Shown here: piece after piece, positions 53,401 through 62,709 of the stretch
How positions within the stretch are numbered: the stretch's first letter is position 1
Layout: every line of letters begins with the position of its first letter
From: Rhizobium skierniewicense
Lineage (GTDB): Bacteria > Pseudomonadota > Alphaproteobacteria > Rhizobiales > Rhizobiaceae
Length of the DNA: 64,000 nt
Reading direction: 5' to 3'
NCBI RefSeq assembly: GCF_014196515.1
Contig: NZ_JACIDV010000002.1
Coordinates: 124,001 to 188,000, forward strand
Program-made: the position numbers and the translations under genes
The notes under the pieces: generated by a model
The model's database searches: none
What the model was told of the DNA's origin: nothing
What the model saw: only the letters and a program-made list of their open reading frames with translations

Positions 53401-54855
53401 ATGAACGTGTTAACGACGATCGCGTCCGCAAATTCCGACGCCACGGCTCAAGCAAGCCGACAGGGCAGGGACAACTCTTCCAAGGGTAAAGGGTCTGGCT
53501 TTTCCGAGACGCTAGGCTCGTTCGACAAGGCCGCTCCGTCGCGGCCGAGCCCTCGTGGGGATGCCAATACCGCCAAGGACGATGCGCAGCCGCAAGCCGT
53601 TGTTGACGATCCTGCCGCAGACACCGCATCCGCCAGCCCGGCGCAGCCAGCGGTCAGCAAAGCAACCGTACCGACCTCACTGTTCCCAGCCGTCGCGAAC
53701 ACCATTCCCGCCATATCTCAAGAGGCGGTCTTGCCGCCGGTCAACGCTGAACCGACATTGGAGGTGTCCATCATCGAGCCGCTTTCCATTGCGGCCGTAC
53801 CTGCACAAGAGATCAGTGACGATAACGCGCTCGCACCTGTTATAAGCGACCTGGCAAAACTGGTGACGGCTCTGACGAAAACCGCGTCTGCGTCTGTAAC
53901 GGCCAAGACGGATAGTACGGGCGATGCCGATGCCACCGACGATTTGACGGATGCAGATACGGTTCCTGCCGGCCCAGCGAACCAGAATATGGATCTTTTG
54001 TCGCTACTGACATCAACGGCAATGCCTGCTCAAACCGATCAGCCGCCGGCTCAGACTGTTGCGGTGGAACAGATTGGACAACAGACGTCGGGCGCACTAT
54101 CGGGTGCTATGGGTACGGACCTATTGGTCGAAAGCGGTCCAACGACCACATCTGTGGTGAGACTGCAAAAGCAGGATACGCCGGGCATCGATTTTCATTT
54201 TGAAACGGATGAAGACGGCTCGACACAAGTGGATGTGGCAAAGGCGGCTGGTGACGCTGTCGATGTGGTGCAGGTGGTGGAAAGCAGACGGTTCGTTGGA
54301 CTTGCACCGGCAACGAATGCTGCTGCCATAACCAGCGCCATGTCATCCGACCCCGATTGGGCGAGCCGCATGGCTGGTCAGACAAACACCGGGCCAATGA
54401 TCGCGAGCACAGGTCAGGTTGTTCACGTGCTGAAGATCCAGATGGCACCTGTTGACCTGGGCCACGTGACAGCAGCTTTGAAACTGGTGGGTGACGACCT
54501 GAGCGTTCAGCTGACGGCACACACCCTCAAAGGCTACAGTGAACTGCAGAAAGACAGTTCGAGCATCCTCGACGCCCTCAAGTCTCAAGGGTTCAGTGTC
54601 GAGCAGGTGACTGTTAGCCTCGCAAGTGGCGCAGACCGGCAGGACAATGGCACGAACAACCGACAGCCTTCCGATGGTGGCCAGCAGAGCGCGCAGCACA
54701 ACCAGCGCGGTCAGGAAGAAAAGCCTCAACAACAACAATCATATAGGCAAGCAAGTGGCGACGCCCGCCAGGAGGCCATCGTCCATGACAACCCTTCAAC
54801 AGCTGAAACTTCTATTCGCGCTTCCAGCGCTCGCCCTGACCTCGTTTACCTGTGA
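53401..54855 (+). CDS. motD: MotD, flagellar hook-length control protein (FliK function)
   Basis: Measures hook length and triggers the FlhB switch. In S. meliloti motD was named as a motor gene but works as FliK. The product has 484 residues. The N-terminal two thirds are low-complexity, Ala/Thr/Pro/Ser-rich, as in FliK proteins. The C-terminal Flg_hook domain includes VVHVLKIQMAPVDLGHVTAA and SSSILDALKSQGFSVEQVTV. A Gln/Arg-rich tail follows (about 415-484). It starts one base after the motC stop, and the next gene begins inside its end. Confidence 0.9.
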   Translation: MNVLTTIASANSDATAQASRQGRDNSSKGKGSGFSETLGSFDKAAPSRPSPRGDANTAKDDAQPQAVVDDPAADTASASPAQPAVSKATVPTSLFPAVANTIPAISQEAVLPPVNAEPTLEVSIIEPLSIAAVPAQEISDDNALAPVISDLAKLVTALTKTASASVTAKTDSTGDADATDDLTDADTVPAGPANQNMDLLSLLTSTAMPAQTDQPPAQTVAVEQIGQQTSGALSGAMGTDLLVESGPTTTSVVRLQKQDTPGIDFHFETDEDGSTQVDVAKAAGDAVDVVQVVESRRFVGLAPATNAAAITSAMSSDPDWASRMAGQTNTGPMIASTGQVVHVLKIQMAPVDLGHVTAALKLVGDDLSVQLTAHTLKGYSELQKDSSSILDALKSQGFSVEQVTVSLASGADRQDNGTNNRQPSDGGQQSAQHNQRGQEEKPQQQQSYRQASGDARQEAIVHDNPSTAETSIRASSARPDLVYL

Positions 54856-55366
54856 GGCTTCACAGATCGCAACGCGGGTTGACTGCGAACGCCAAATCCA
54901 GGCAGCTGCCGGCCAGTACGGCATACCGGAAGGTATTCTCTATTCGGTTGGGCTGACCGAGACGGGTCGAAAGGGCTCCTTGAGCCCCTACGCAATCAAT
55001 ATTGAAGGGAAAGCATTTTTCCCGAGCAGCTTTCCAGAAGCCTATCAACTGGTGGAAAATGCAAAACGCAACGGTGCCAAGTTGATCGATATCGGCTGCA
55101 TGCAGATCAACGTCTACTTCCATGGCGCCGAATTCAAGTCGCTGGCGGAGATGTTTGACCCCGCCAAGAACGTGTCCTACGCCGCTCAGTTTCTCAGCCG
55201 TCTTCACGCCAAACATGAAACCTGGACGATGGCGGTAGCCAGATACCATGCAGGACCCAACAACGACCCTGCTCAACAGCGGTATGTTTGCCGGGTCATC
55301 AGTAATCTGGTCGCCACTGGCTACGGACAATGGACCGTCAACGCGAGAAAATTCTGCACGACCTGA
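54785..55366 (+). CDS. Lytic transglycosylase-like protein after motD
   Basis: Likely peptidoglycan-cleaving enzyme that opens the wall for the rod. The ATG at 54785 has AGGAGG nine bases upstream and gives 193 residues. The frame overlaps the end of motD by 71 bases, so the long upstream extension of the frame is not used. It has a signal peptide (FALPALALTSFTCEASQ). YGIPEGILYSVGLTETGRKG carries the catalytic Glu of the SLT family; IDIGCMQINVYFHGAEF (GxMQIN) and AVARYHAGPNN are the other family motifs. It corresponds in position to the open frame between motD and rem in S. meliloti. Confidence 0.88.
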   Translation: MTTLQQLKLLFALPALALTSFTCEASQIATRVDCERQIQAAAGQYGIPEGILYSVGLTETGRKGSLSPYAINIEGKAFFPSSFPEAYQLVENAKRNGAKLIDIGCMQINVYFHGAEFKSLAEMFDPAKNVSYAAQFLSRLHAKHETWTMAVARYHAGPNNDPAQQRYVCRVISNLVATGYGQWTVNARKFCTT

Positions 55367-55442
55367 CCAATCTATGGTTGTTATGCAAGCCCTTCTTGAG
55401 GCTACAAAAAAATAAGGCGAGATTCAGTCAAAAATGGCAACG

Positions 55443-55553
55443 CAAGTCTTAACTGACTTGACGGCTGCTTTTCCACCAAAAAAATATCCTTAAAATTTTA
55501 ACGGCATACTATATGTAGATCAAATCGGAACAATTTCGTTAATCAATTATTAA
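55443..55553. promoter_or_regulatory. Sites upstream of rem
   Basis: CAAGTC-TTAACT-GACTTG (55443-55460) is an inverted repeat. TTAA-N7-TTAA at 55539-55553 is an exact match to the CtrA consensus spacing, 92 bases before the rem ATG. The 278-base intergenic stretch is AT-rich and contains no credible gene. Confidence 0.45.
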
Positions 55554-55644
55554 TAAATACCTGTGGTTTTTTGTAGTTGTGAGAGATTCCCACGATTCGT
55601 ACACCCGGACTGTAGATTGGCTACACTGATTCGGAGGCGGACGA

Positions 55645-56316
55645 ATGATCGTGGTAGTTGATGAGCGGAAGCTTGTTAAGGACGGGTATACAGCCCTATT
55701 TGGGCGAGAGGGAATTCCCTCGACTGGATTTGATCCAGTAGAATTTGGCGAATGGGTAACAACGGCGGCAGACTCTGATATTGCGGCGATTGAGGCATTC
55801 CTGATTGGTCAGTCGGAGACTACTCACGAGTTGCCGCGCACTATCCGGGATCGCTCTCAGGCGCCTGTGATTGCGGTTAGCGATCATCATTCGTTGGATG
55901 CGACGTTGGCACTCTTTGACTGTGGCGTGGACGATGTCGTTCGCAAGCCAGTCCACCCAAGAGAAATTCTAGCGCGTGCTGCGGCAATTCGCCGTCGCCT
56001 TTCGGTGCTGACGAATTTCACGGATGCTGGCCCAATCCGGGTGTTTTCGGATGGTCGCGATCCCGAGGTCAATGGTGAAGTCTTTGCCTTGCCGCGTCGC
56101 GAGCGTCGTATTCTTGAATACTTAATCGCAAATCGCAGCCGTCGGGTTTCGAAATCGCAGATTTTCAATGCGATTTACGGCATCTTTGACGAAGAAGTCG
56201 AAGAAAACGTTGTTGAGAGCCACATCAGCAAGCTGCGCAAGAAGCTGCGCAAGAAACTCGGTTTCGACCCGATCGATTCAAAGCGCTTTTTGGGCTATTG
56301 CATCGACTGGAACTAA
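55645..56316 (+). CDS. rem: Motility response regulator Rem
   Basis: OmpR-type transcription regulator that acts below VisNR to turn on class IB and later flagellar genes during exponential growth. The product has 223 residues, the S. meliloti Rem length, from an ATG with GGAGG upstream. The receiver (1-115) is degenerate: the strand that should carry the phospho-acceptor reads [10 protein letters not shown], with no Asp, although a Lys-Pro (RKPVHPRE) is kept. The DNA-binding winged helix (about 130-223) has [20 protein letters not shown] and [12 protein letters not shown]. It lies between the motor genes and the hook genes. Confidence 0.92.
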   Translation: MIVVVDERKLVKDGYTALFGREGIPSTGFDPVEFGEWVTTAADSDIAAIEAFLIGQSETTHELPRTIRDRSQAPVIAVSDHHSLDATLALFDCGVDDVVRKPVHPREILARAAAIRRRLSVLTNFTDAGPIRVFSDGRDPEVNGEVFALPRRERRILEYLIANRSRRVSKSQIFNAIYGIFDEEVEENVVESHISKLRKKLRKKLGFDPIDSKRFLGYCIDWN

Positions 56317-56579
56317 ACGGCCACCCCGGACCGCATCTGGTCCCGATCGCATGCCTTCGAATTTTCATGTTATGCGCCGTCGGCTCCCAAGGCCCTCGGC
56401 GTTTTTCATTTTTGGAGCCAGTTGCGGCGGTCTCCTGATTTCATAGCGTAAACGTGGTGAAATACGATTGGTTCCATCAAAGGCTTCTTTTTTCTTTTTT
56501 CCCAACCAGAGTCAAAACAGACAGCCTCACGCAAGGCCCGCATCCTAACTTTGGTACAGACAGGAACAGAGGATTCGGA

Positions 56580-57845
56580 ATGAGCCTTTTTGGAACGATG
56601 AAGACGGCCGTATCAGGCATGGGCGCTCAGGCAAACAAGCTGGGAACGGTCGGCGACAACATCGCCAATGCCAGCACGACTGGCTATAAAAGCGCATCGA
56701 CCGCCTTTTCCTCACTCGTCTTGTCATCGAGCGGCGGCAGCTACAACTCCGGCGGCGTCATGACAAACGTCAACTATTCGATTTCGCAGCAGGGCGCTTT
56801 GCAGTCCACGCAGTCTTCGACCGATTTGGCCATCGACGGTGATGGCTTCTTCGTCGTTCAGGACACGGCCGGCAACGTCTTTCTGACACGCTCCGGTTCG
56901 TTTACTCCCAATGACGAAGGCTTCCTGGTCAACGATGCTGGCTTTACGCTTCTTGGCTACCAGTACACTGGCACAACGCCAACGACAGTCATCAACAGCT
57001 ACGACGGTCTGGTCCCGGTCAATGTCTCTGCCAACGGCATGACGGCAACCGCTTCCACGACAGGCTCGCTGACGGGTAACCTCAGCGACTCTGCGCCCGT
57101 TGCCGCCAACCTCCCAGGCGATAATAGTGCTTCTGTCGTCGTCGATCAGATCAGCGTTCTGAAGACCTCCGTGACCGGTTACGATCCGCTCGGCAACGAA
57201 ATCAAATACGACTTCTACTTTGCCAAGACGGATCAGGGTGAATGGGAAGTTTCGGTTTATGACGCAGCGAATGCGACGCCTCCCGGCGGCTTCCCGTATT
57301 CCGAAGGCCCCATTAGCCAAATGACATTGAGCTATGACGATCTCGGCACTATGCTGAACGATCCAAAGACGATCCTGATCGACGACACCAACAACAATAC
57401 CAGCATCACGGTCGACCTGTCTGGCATGACCCAGCTTGGTGCTGACAAGTCGACGATCGCCAAGGGTGGCGTTAACGGTAACCCGGCGGAAGAGGTACAA
57501 TCCATCTCTATCACTGCTGATGGTACCGTCTACGCAACCTACGCAAAATCCGCGGCGCGTGCGCTCTTCCAGATCCCTTTGGCAGATGTCGCAAGCCCGG
57601 ACAATCTCAGTGTTCTCTCAGGCAACGTCTTTCAGACCAGCGCAGACTCCGGCGTCGTGACGCTCGGTTTCGCAGGCCAGACCGGGTTCGGCAAGATTTC
57701 CTCGAAGCAGCTCGAGTCTTCCAACGTTGATATCGCGACGGAACTGACCGAAATGATCCAGGCACAGCGCAGCTACACTGCAAATTCCAAAGTCTTCCAG
57801 ACAGGTTCCGATCTGATGGACGTTCTCATCAATCTCGTACGATAG
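56580..57845 (+). CDS. flgE: Flagellar hook protein FlgE
   Basis: Hook subunit, 421 residues from the ATG at 56580 with GAGG/GGA upstream. The longer open frame to 56454 has no coding character and is not used. N-terminal MSLFGTMKTAVSGMGAQANK and NIANASTTGYKSASTAFSSL; hook-family central motif DLAIDGDGFFVVQDTAGNVF; C-terminal ESSNVDIATELTEMIQAQRS. It starts the flgE-flgK-flgL-flaF-flbT-flgD-fliQ run. Confidence 0.95.
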   Translation: MSLFGTMKTAVSGMGAQANKLGTVGDNIANASTTGYKSASTAFSSLVLSSSGGSYNSGGVMTNVNYSISQQGALQSTQSSTDLAIDGDGFFVVQDTAGNVFLTRSGSFTPNDEGFLVNDAGFTLLGYQYTGTTPTTVINSYDGLVPVNVSANGMTATASTTGSLTGNLSDSAPVAANLPGDNSASVVVDQISVLKTSVTGYDPLGNEIKYDFYFAKTDQGEWEVSVYDAANATPPGGFPYSEGPISQMTLSYDDLGTMLNDPKTILIDDTNNNTSITVDLSGMTQLGADKSTIAKGGVNGNPAEEVQSISITADGTVYATYAKSAARALFQIPLADVASPDNLSVLSGNVFQTSADSGVVTLGFAGQTGFGKISSKQLESSNVDIATELTEMIQAQRSYTANSKVFQTGSDLMDVLINLVR

Positions 57846-57864
57846 TTTTTTAGAGGACGGGTGA

Positions 57865-59313
57865 ATGTCGCTTGCTTCGGCACTTAATACGACCAAGTCA
57901 ACTCTGAGCAATACAGCGCTCCAGAGTGGTGTCGTTTCGACCAACATTTCGAATGCCAGCTCCGCGGATTATAATCGCCGCACGGCGATCACGACCACGA
58001 ACACGTCCACCGGCGCGATCACTGTCAAGATCGAGCGGACTGAAGATACCGCGCTCCTGAAGCAGACGCTGGCAGCGACGTCCGATGACGCTGGAAAGCA
58101 GGCATTCCTTGATGGTATGAATTCGCTCAGCGTCGTTCTCGGCGGTGAAGAATATACCGCGGCGCCTGCAACCTACCTGGCTGCGTTGCAGAAGGCGTTG
58201 CAGACGGCCGCAGCATCACCAAGCGATGTAACACTGGCATCTGCCGCCGTCAGCGCATCGAGCGATGTCGCAAACGCGCTGAATACCTCGACACAGGCTG
58301 TTCAGCAGCTGCGCACCGATGCCGATAGTGAAATTGCAACGACCGTTGCAAAGCTCAACCAGCTCCTGTCCGATTTCGAACAGGCAAACAGTGCGGTACG
58401 CTCGGCAACAGCCGCTGGCACTGATCCGAACAATGCTCTCGATCAGCGCGAAGGTCTGCTCAAGCAGATCTCCGGGATTGTCGGCATCTCCACCTCCGTG
58501 CGCTCGGACAACGACATGGCGATCTACACCAGCGATGGTACGACGCTGTTCGAGACGAGACCCAGGCAGGTTTCGTTCGATTCTCTCGCTGCCTACGATG
58601 CCAACACCACCGGGGGAAGCATCTATATCGATGGCGTTGCGATCAAGACCGGTGCAGGCAGCAATACCAATTCGAAGGGGAGCCTTCCCGCGCTGTTGCA
58701 GCTTCGCGACGAGGTTTACCCAACATACCAGACCCAGCTCGACGAGATCGCACGTTCGGTAATGAAGACATTTGCCGAAACCGATGCCGGCGGCAACGCC
58801 ATCGCGGGTCTCTTCACGACACGCGATGGTTCGGTTGTCGATTTCGACGCCGACCCGCCAACCGCCATCCCGGGTCTTGCAGGTCTGATCGCGGTTTCGG
58901 CTGATGCGACGGCAACGCCCGTCAAGCTTCGTGATGGCAGTATCGCAGGCGAGACACCGAACACCGAAAATTCCAGCGGTTACTCCGACCTGCTTTACAA
59001 ATATGCAGCTGGCCTCAACGCCCAGATGGATTTCGACCCCGCTGCCGGTATCTCGACAAATGTCAGCCTCTTGAGTTTCGCAACCGATTCCGCAGGCTTC
59101 GTGGAAGAGTATCGCTCCAACGCCACATCGGCTGCGGAAAGCACGTCCGCCATGCTGAACAAGTCGAAGGAAGCCTACTCCAATTCGACCGGCGTCAATC
59201 TGGACGAAGAACTGATCCAGATGCTGGACATTGAGCAGTCCTACAAGGCTGCCGCGAAACTCATGTCGACCATAGACGATCTATTGAAGACACTGATGGA
59301 GGCTGCGAACTGA
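57865..59313 (+). CDS. flgK: Flagellar hook-filament junction protein FlgK (HAP1)
   Basis: Junction protein between hook and filament, 482 residues. N-terminal MSLASALNTTKSTLSNTALQ and TNISNASSADYNRRTAITTT; a conserved internal NNALDQREGLLKQISGIVGI; C-terminal SGVNLDEELIQ-type end (here GVNLDEELIQMLDIEQSYKA). One base separates its stop from the flgL start, and 19 bases lie before it after flgE. Confidence 0.95.
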   Translation: MSLASALNTTKSTLSNTALQSGVVSTNISNASSADYNRRTAITTTNTSTGAITVKIERTEDTALLKQTLAATSDDAGKQAFLDGMNSLSVVLGGEEYTAAPATYLAALQKALQTAAASPSDVTLASAAVSASSDVANALNTSTQAVQQLRTDADSEIATTVAKLNQLLSDFEQANSAVRSATAAGTDPNNALDQREGLLKQISGIVGISTSVRSDNDMAIYTSDGTTLFETRPRQVSFDSLAAYDANTTGGSIYIDGVAIKTGAGSNTNSKGSLPALLQLRDEVYPTYQTQLDEIARSVMKTFAETDAGGNAIAGLFTTRDGSVVDFDADPPTAIPGLAGLIAVSADATATPVKLRDGSIAGETPNTENSSGYSDLLYKYAAGLNAQMDFDPAAGISTNVSLLSFATDSAGFVEEYRSNATSAAESTSAMLNKSKEAYSNSTGVNLDEELIQMLDIEQSYKAAAKLMSTIDDLLKTLMEAAN

Positions 59314-59314
59314 T

Positions 59315-60328
59315 ATGAAAACGACACCGATCTCTTCTCTCTCCATCAGCACCGCCATGCAACTGACCGTTTCGAACGCGCAGACGGAAATCACCAAGCT
59401 GCAAAAAGAGGCCGTGACGGGCACCTACTCGGATGTTGGTCTGGAACTTGGCACCCGCACGTCCACCAGCCTGGATTACACGCGCGAAAGCGGACGTCTC
59501 CAGTCTATCATGGACGCCAATGCTTTGGCCGAACAACGCATGGATGCGTCTCAGCTGGCCATGGAGAACATGTCTTCGTCGGCTCAAAGCCTGCTCAACT
59601 CGGTGATCGCACTCAGTGGTAACACCGACGCCAGCAGCTTGAGCGTTGCCCAGACCACCGCCAAGTCGACTCTCGAGAATTTCGTCAGCTATTCGAACAC
59701 GGCTGTTAACGGTGAATATCTTTTCTCAGGTATCAACACCGATGCGCAAACTCTGAGCGACACGTTTATCGATGACATCAGCACAGACTTCAAAACCGCG
59801 TTCGATGCGCAGTTCCCCGATCCCTCGGCTGTGACAGCCGACGAGATGAAGACCTTTCTGTCAGACTATCAGGATAATCTTGATTGGCCAGCCTGGACGA
59901 GTGCTTCTGAGACAACCATGAGTAGCCGTATTAGCACTTCGGAAACCGTGTCCACATCGACCACTGCCAACTCGGATGGTTTCAAAAGCCTTGTGCTGGC
60001 GAGTGTGATATCGTCGCAGCTTGTAAACTCCGGTCTGAACTCGAATGCGCTCGCTGTCGTCAATGACACAACCACGAGCCTGGCTGGAGCCGCAATTTCT
60101 GGCATCGATACGCAGCGGGCGAAGATCGGCCTGTCCCAGGAACGAGTGGAAAAGGCGAATACCTATATGAGTTCGCAAAAAACGATCATCGACACGCAGC
60201 TGACGAATCTGATCGGTGTGGACACCTATGAGGCATCGACGCGCCTCACGACCCTGCTCAATCAGGTCGAGACGTCATACTCCATCACCTCGAAGATACA
60301 GGGCCTCAGCCTTGTGAACTTTCTCTAG
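59315..60328 (+). CDS. flgL: Flagellar hook-filament junction protein FlgL (HAP3)
   Basis: Second junction protein, 337 residues, flagellin-like at the ends: MKTTPISSLSISTAMQLTVS and RQ-like LQSIMDANALAEQRMDASQL; C-terminal DTYEASTRLTTLLNQVETSY then ITSKIQGLSLVNFL. It starts one base after flgK. Fifty-five bases follow before flaF. Confidence 0.94.
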   Translation: MKTTPISSLSISTAMQLTVSNAQTEITKLQKEAVTGTYSDVGLELGTRTSTSLDYTRESGRLQSIMDANALAEQRMDASQLAMENMSSSAQSLLNSVIALSGNTDASSLSVAQTTAKSTLENFVSYSNTAVNGEYLFSGINTDAQTLSDTFIDDISTDFKTAFDAQFPDPSAVTADEMKTFLSDYQDNLDWPAWTSASETTMSSRISTSETVSTSTTANSDGFKSLVLASVISSQLVNSGLNSNALAVVNDTTTSLAGAAISGIDTQRAKIGLSQERVEKANTYMSSQKTIIDTQLTNLIGVDTYEASTRLTTLLNQVETSYSITSKIQGLSLVNFL

Positions 60329-60383
60329 CGAAAACAGATAACGCCTATGACAGGTGGCATTTAAGACCATGAAGGAAAAATGA

Positions 60384-60731
60384 ATGTTCCAGTTTTCATA
60401 TGCGGAGATAATGGAGGATGACCCCAATATCGCCCGCGATAGAGAAAGACAGGTTCTAGAACGATCGATCGAACTTCTTGCCGCCGCCAAACAGCACGAC
60501 CATTACGGCAAGGACGGTATCGAGGCGATCTTTTACACAAGACGCGTTTGGACCAGGCTTATCGACGACCTCAAGCAGGCCGAAAACGAGCTTCCTGTTG
60601 AACTAAAAGCCAACCTGATATCCATCGCTATCTGGATTCTGAGAGAATGCGAACAAATCCGCAAACGTAAATCGAAGAATTATCAGGGCATCATTGACGT
60701 TACAACCATCATCAAGGATGGATTAAAATGA
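60384..60731 (+). CDS. flaF: Flagellar biosynthesis regulator FlaF
   Basis: Small cytoplasmic protein needed for flagellin synthesis and export in Alphaproteobacteria; it acts against FlbT. The product has 115 residues. [20 protein letters not shown] and [16 protein letters not shown] are family marks. A good AAGGAA precedes the start. It overlaps flbT (ATGA). Confidence 0.94.
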   Translation: MFQFSYAEIMEDDPNIARDRERQVLERSIELLAAAKQHDHYGKDGIEAIFYTRRVWTRLIDDLKQAENELPVELKANLISIAIWILRECEQIRKRKSKNYQGIIDVTTIIKDGLK

Positions 60732-61174
60732 AAAGTACGCTGCGCATTTCTTTGAAGTCCGGGGAAAAAATCTTCATCAACGGCGCCGTGTTGCGCGTTG
60801 ACAGGAAAGTCTCGCTGGAATTTCTGAACGACGTGACCTTCCTTCTCGAAAACCACGTCCTGCAACTTGAAGACACCACGACACCTTTGCGGCAGCTCTA
60901 TTTCATCGTTCAGATGATGCTGATCAACCCAGAGGGCAAGGAACAGTCGCTTTCGCTGTTCCGCAAGTCGATCACGATGCTTCTGACCACCTTCAAGAAC
61001 GAAGACATTCGTTCCGAACTGAAGCGGATCGACGCGACCGTATCGTCTGGCCGTCCTTTCGACGCGCTCAAGACCATTCGCGGTCTTTACGCCAAGGAAG
61101 AAGTCATTCTCAACAGTCATGAAATCACGCCTGCGGCGGTGAGTGAGCTGAGAAGGGAAATTGCACCATGGTAG
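60728..61174 (+). CDS. flbT: Flagellin mRNA regulator FlbT
   Basis: RNA-binding post-transcriptional regulator. In Caulobacter FlbT binds the 5' leader of flagellin mRNA and promotes its decay or blocks its translation until hook assembly is complete. The product has 148 residues with [20 protein letters not shown] and [20 protein letters not shown], both typical. Coupled to flaF upstream and flgD downstream (overlap of seven bases). Its probable targets here are the three flagellin leaders at 45545-45597, 46700-46743 and 47898-47941. Confidence 0.94.
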   Translation: MKSTLRISLKSGEKIFINGAVLRVDRKVSLEFLNDVTFLLENHVLQLEDTTTPLRQLYFIVQMMLINPEGKEQSLSLFRKSITMLLTTFKNEDIRSELKRIDATVSSGRPFDALKTIRGLYAKEEVILNSHEITPAAVSELRREIAPW

Positions 61175-61593
61175 ACGCTGTCACAGGTAGCACTTCGACG
61201 ACGAGCACGTCTGCTGCGACGTCAGCGTCCAAAACGGACGCCAAGAAGGCGTCCCTGGATTACGACAATTTCCTTCAACTGTTGATCACACAGATGAAGA
61301 ACCAGGATCCGACAGATCCAATGGATGCCAGTGAACAGGTGGCACAGCTTGCCACCTTCTCGCAGGTCGAGCAGACCATCAAGACGAACACCAATCTTGA
61401 GAACCTTCTTTCGGCCAATTCGCTGTCGAGCGCATCGTCCTATATCGGGAAAACGGTGACCAGCGCGGACGAAAGCACCACTGGTGTTGTATCTGCGGTC
61501 AAGGTCACGGCGGATGGCATCACCGCCACCACGACTTCAGGCGCGACGATTGCGATTACGCAAGGTATCAAAATCGCGAATACCCCGGCTTAA
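61168..61593 (+). CDS. flgD: Flagellar hook-capping protein FlgD
   Basis: Scaffold that caps the growing hook. The product has 141 residues, short for FlgD but usual for rhizobia, which keep only the conserved N-terminal part. [20 protein letters not shown] and [20 protein letters not shown] are the family signature. The C-terminal Ig-like/TUDOR region of enteric FlgD is largely absent. It overlaps flbT. Confidence 0.94.
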   Translation: MVDAVTGSTSTTSTSAATSASKTDAKKASLDYDNFLQLLITQMKNQDPTDPMDASEQVAQLATFSQVEQTIKTNTNLENLLSANSLSSASSYIGKTVTSADESTTGVVSAVKVTADGITATTTSGATIAITQGIKIANTPA

Positions 61594-61634
61594 CCATCAG
61601 TCTCGAATCATATACTGTCTTTTGCAGACGGAAA

Positions 61635-61680
61635 CGGCGTCACCGAAACAAGATGTCTTCCACTCGGCTTCGTGACGCCG
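61635..61680. repeat. Inverted repeat between flgD and fliQ
   Basis: A 9-bp perfect inverted repeat (CGGCGTCAC, 61635-61643, with 61672-61680) with a 28-base loop that can pair further (CCGA with TCGG). There is no T-tract. It may be an mRNA processing or stability element; it lies 20 bases upstream of the fliQ ATG. Confidence 0.4.
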
Positions 61681-61700
61681 ATTAGATCGAGCGGACTGAG

Positions 61701-61967
61701 ATGAACGAGGCCGACGCTCTCGACATTATGCAAAATGCCATCTGGACCATTCTGGTGGCATCCGGCCCGGCTGTTCTGGCTGCCATGGTCGTTGGTATCG
61801 TCATTGCCTTCATCCAGGCTCTGACCCAAATCCAGGAAATGACCCTGACATTCGTGCCGAAGATCATCGCCGTTATGCTGGCGATCGGCGTCTCCGCACC
61901 TTTTGTCGGCGCCCAGATCTCCATGTTCACGACCATGGTCTTCTCCCGCGTCCAGTCCGGATTCTAG
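61701..61967 (+). CDS. fliQ: Flagellar export gate protein FliQ
   Basis: Small membrane component of the type III export gate, 88 residues with two membrane helices (TILVASGPAVLAAMVVGIVI and KIIAVMLAIGVSAPFVGAQI) and the conserved ALTQIQEMTLTFVPKI between them. Usual family length. In many rhizobia flhA and fliR follow, but here a tRNA gene on the other strand follows at once, so these must lie elsewhere or upstream. Confidence 0.95.
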   Translation: MNEADALDIMQNAIWTILVASGPAVLAAMVVGIVIAFIQALTQIQEMTLTFVPKIIAVMLAIGVSAPFVGAQISMFTTMVFSRVQSGF

Positions 61968-62073
61968 CAGCTTTCGGCGCCATTGCGATCTGGAGCGGCT
62001 GTCACAGACGAAAACGCGCACGCCACACGAGGCGTCATTCGATGATTGACCATGTCAGTAGTTTTTTGAAAAG

Positions 62074-62148
<75 letters not shown>

Positions 62149-62288
62149 ATCCGATGCCGAAGCAGTGCTTCACATCAAGTTGGGGCCTATTGCCATAGGT
62201 TTATGATGAGCGCAAGCCGCAATGTGAGACTTGGTCATTCCACATGGCAAAAACCGGTGGGGGCTGTTGAAAACTTGCAAATTCCGCT

Positions 62289-62525
62289 ATGGATGCGCTC
62301 ATGAACGATCATCACGACAATATCGCCGATAAAGCAGAGCCCGCCTCAGGGCAAAATGGGCCCGGCAATGAGGCCAAACGGCAAGAGGCTCTCCGTAAGG
62401 CGCGGGCGGCAAACAAGTTGCGTGAAAACCTGGCTCGCCGCAAGCAGCAGGCCCGGGCACGACGTGCGGGAGAAGCGGACGAAACAAATGGTCTGCCCGC
62501 CGCAAAAACGGACGAATCGTGCTGA
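62289..62525 (+). CDS. Small charged hypothetical protein upstream of murA
   Basis: A 78-residue protein (74 if the second ATG at 62301 is used) with no recognised family. It is very rich in Ala, Arg, Lys and Glu, with a likely helix EAKRQEALRKARAANKLREN and the basic run LARRKQQARARRAGEA. Proteins of this kind are often seen just upstream of murA in Rhizobiaceae, from memory. It is likely soluble and may bind nucleic acid; no function is claimed. Confidence 0.6.
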   Translation: MDALMNDHHDNIADKAEPASGQNGPGNEAKRQEALRKARAANKLRENLARRKQQARARRAGEADETNGLPAAKTDESC

Positions 62526-62709
62526 CAAGAAACATTCATCAGAAAATTGAAATGGCGCCGGGTTTCCTTTACTGCGTAGCCTGACGGACAACGCGGCAAG
62601 GCCGCTCGCCAGGTCGATTCTAGACCGGATACAATAGGTGCGGACGGGCAGGAGAGGCCTATTCGCAATAAGCACTCAGGAAAGGCGGGCGCTAAGCTCG
62701 TAGGGACGC

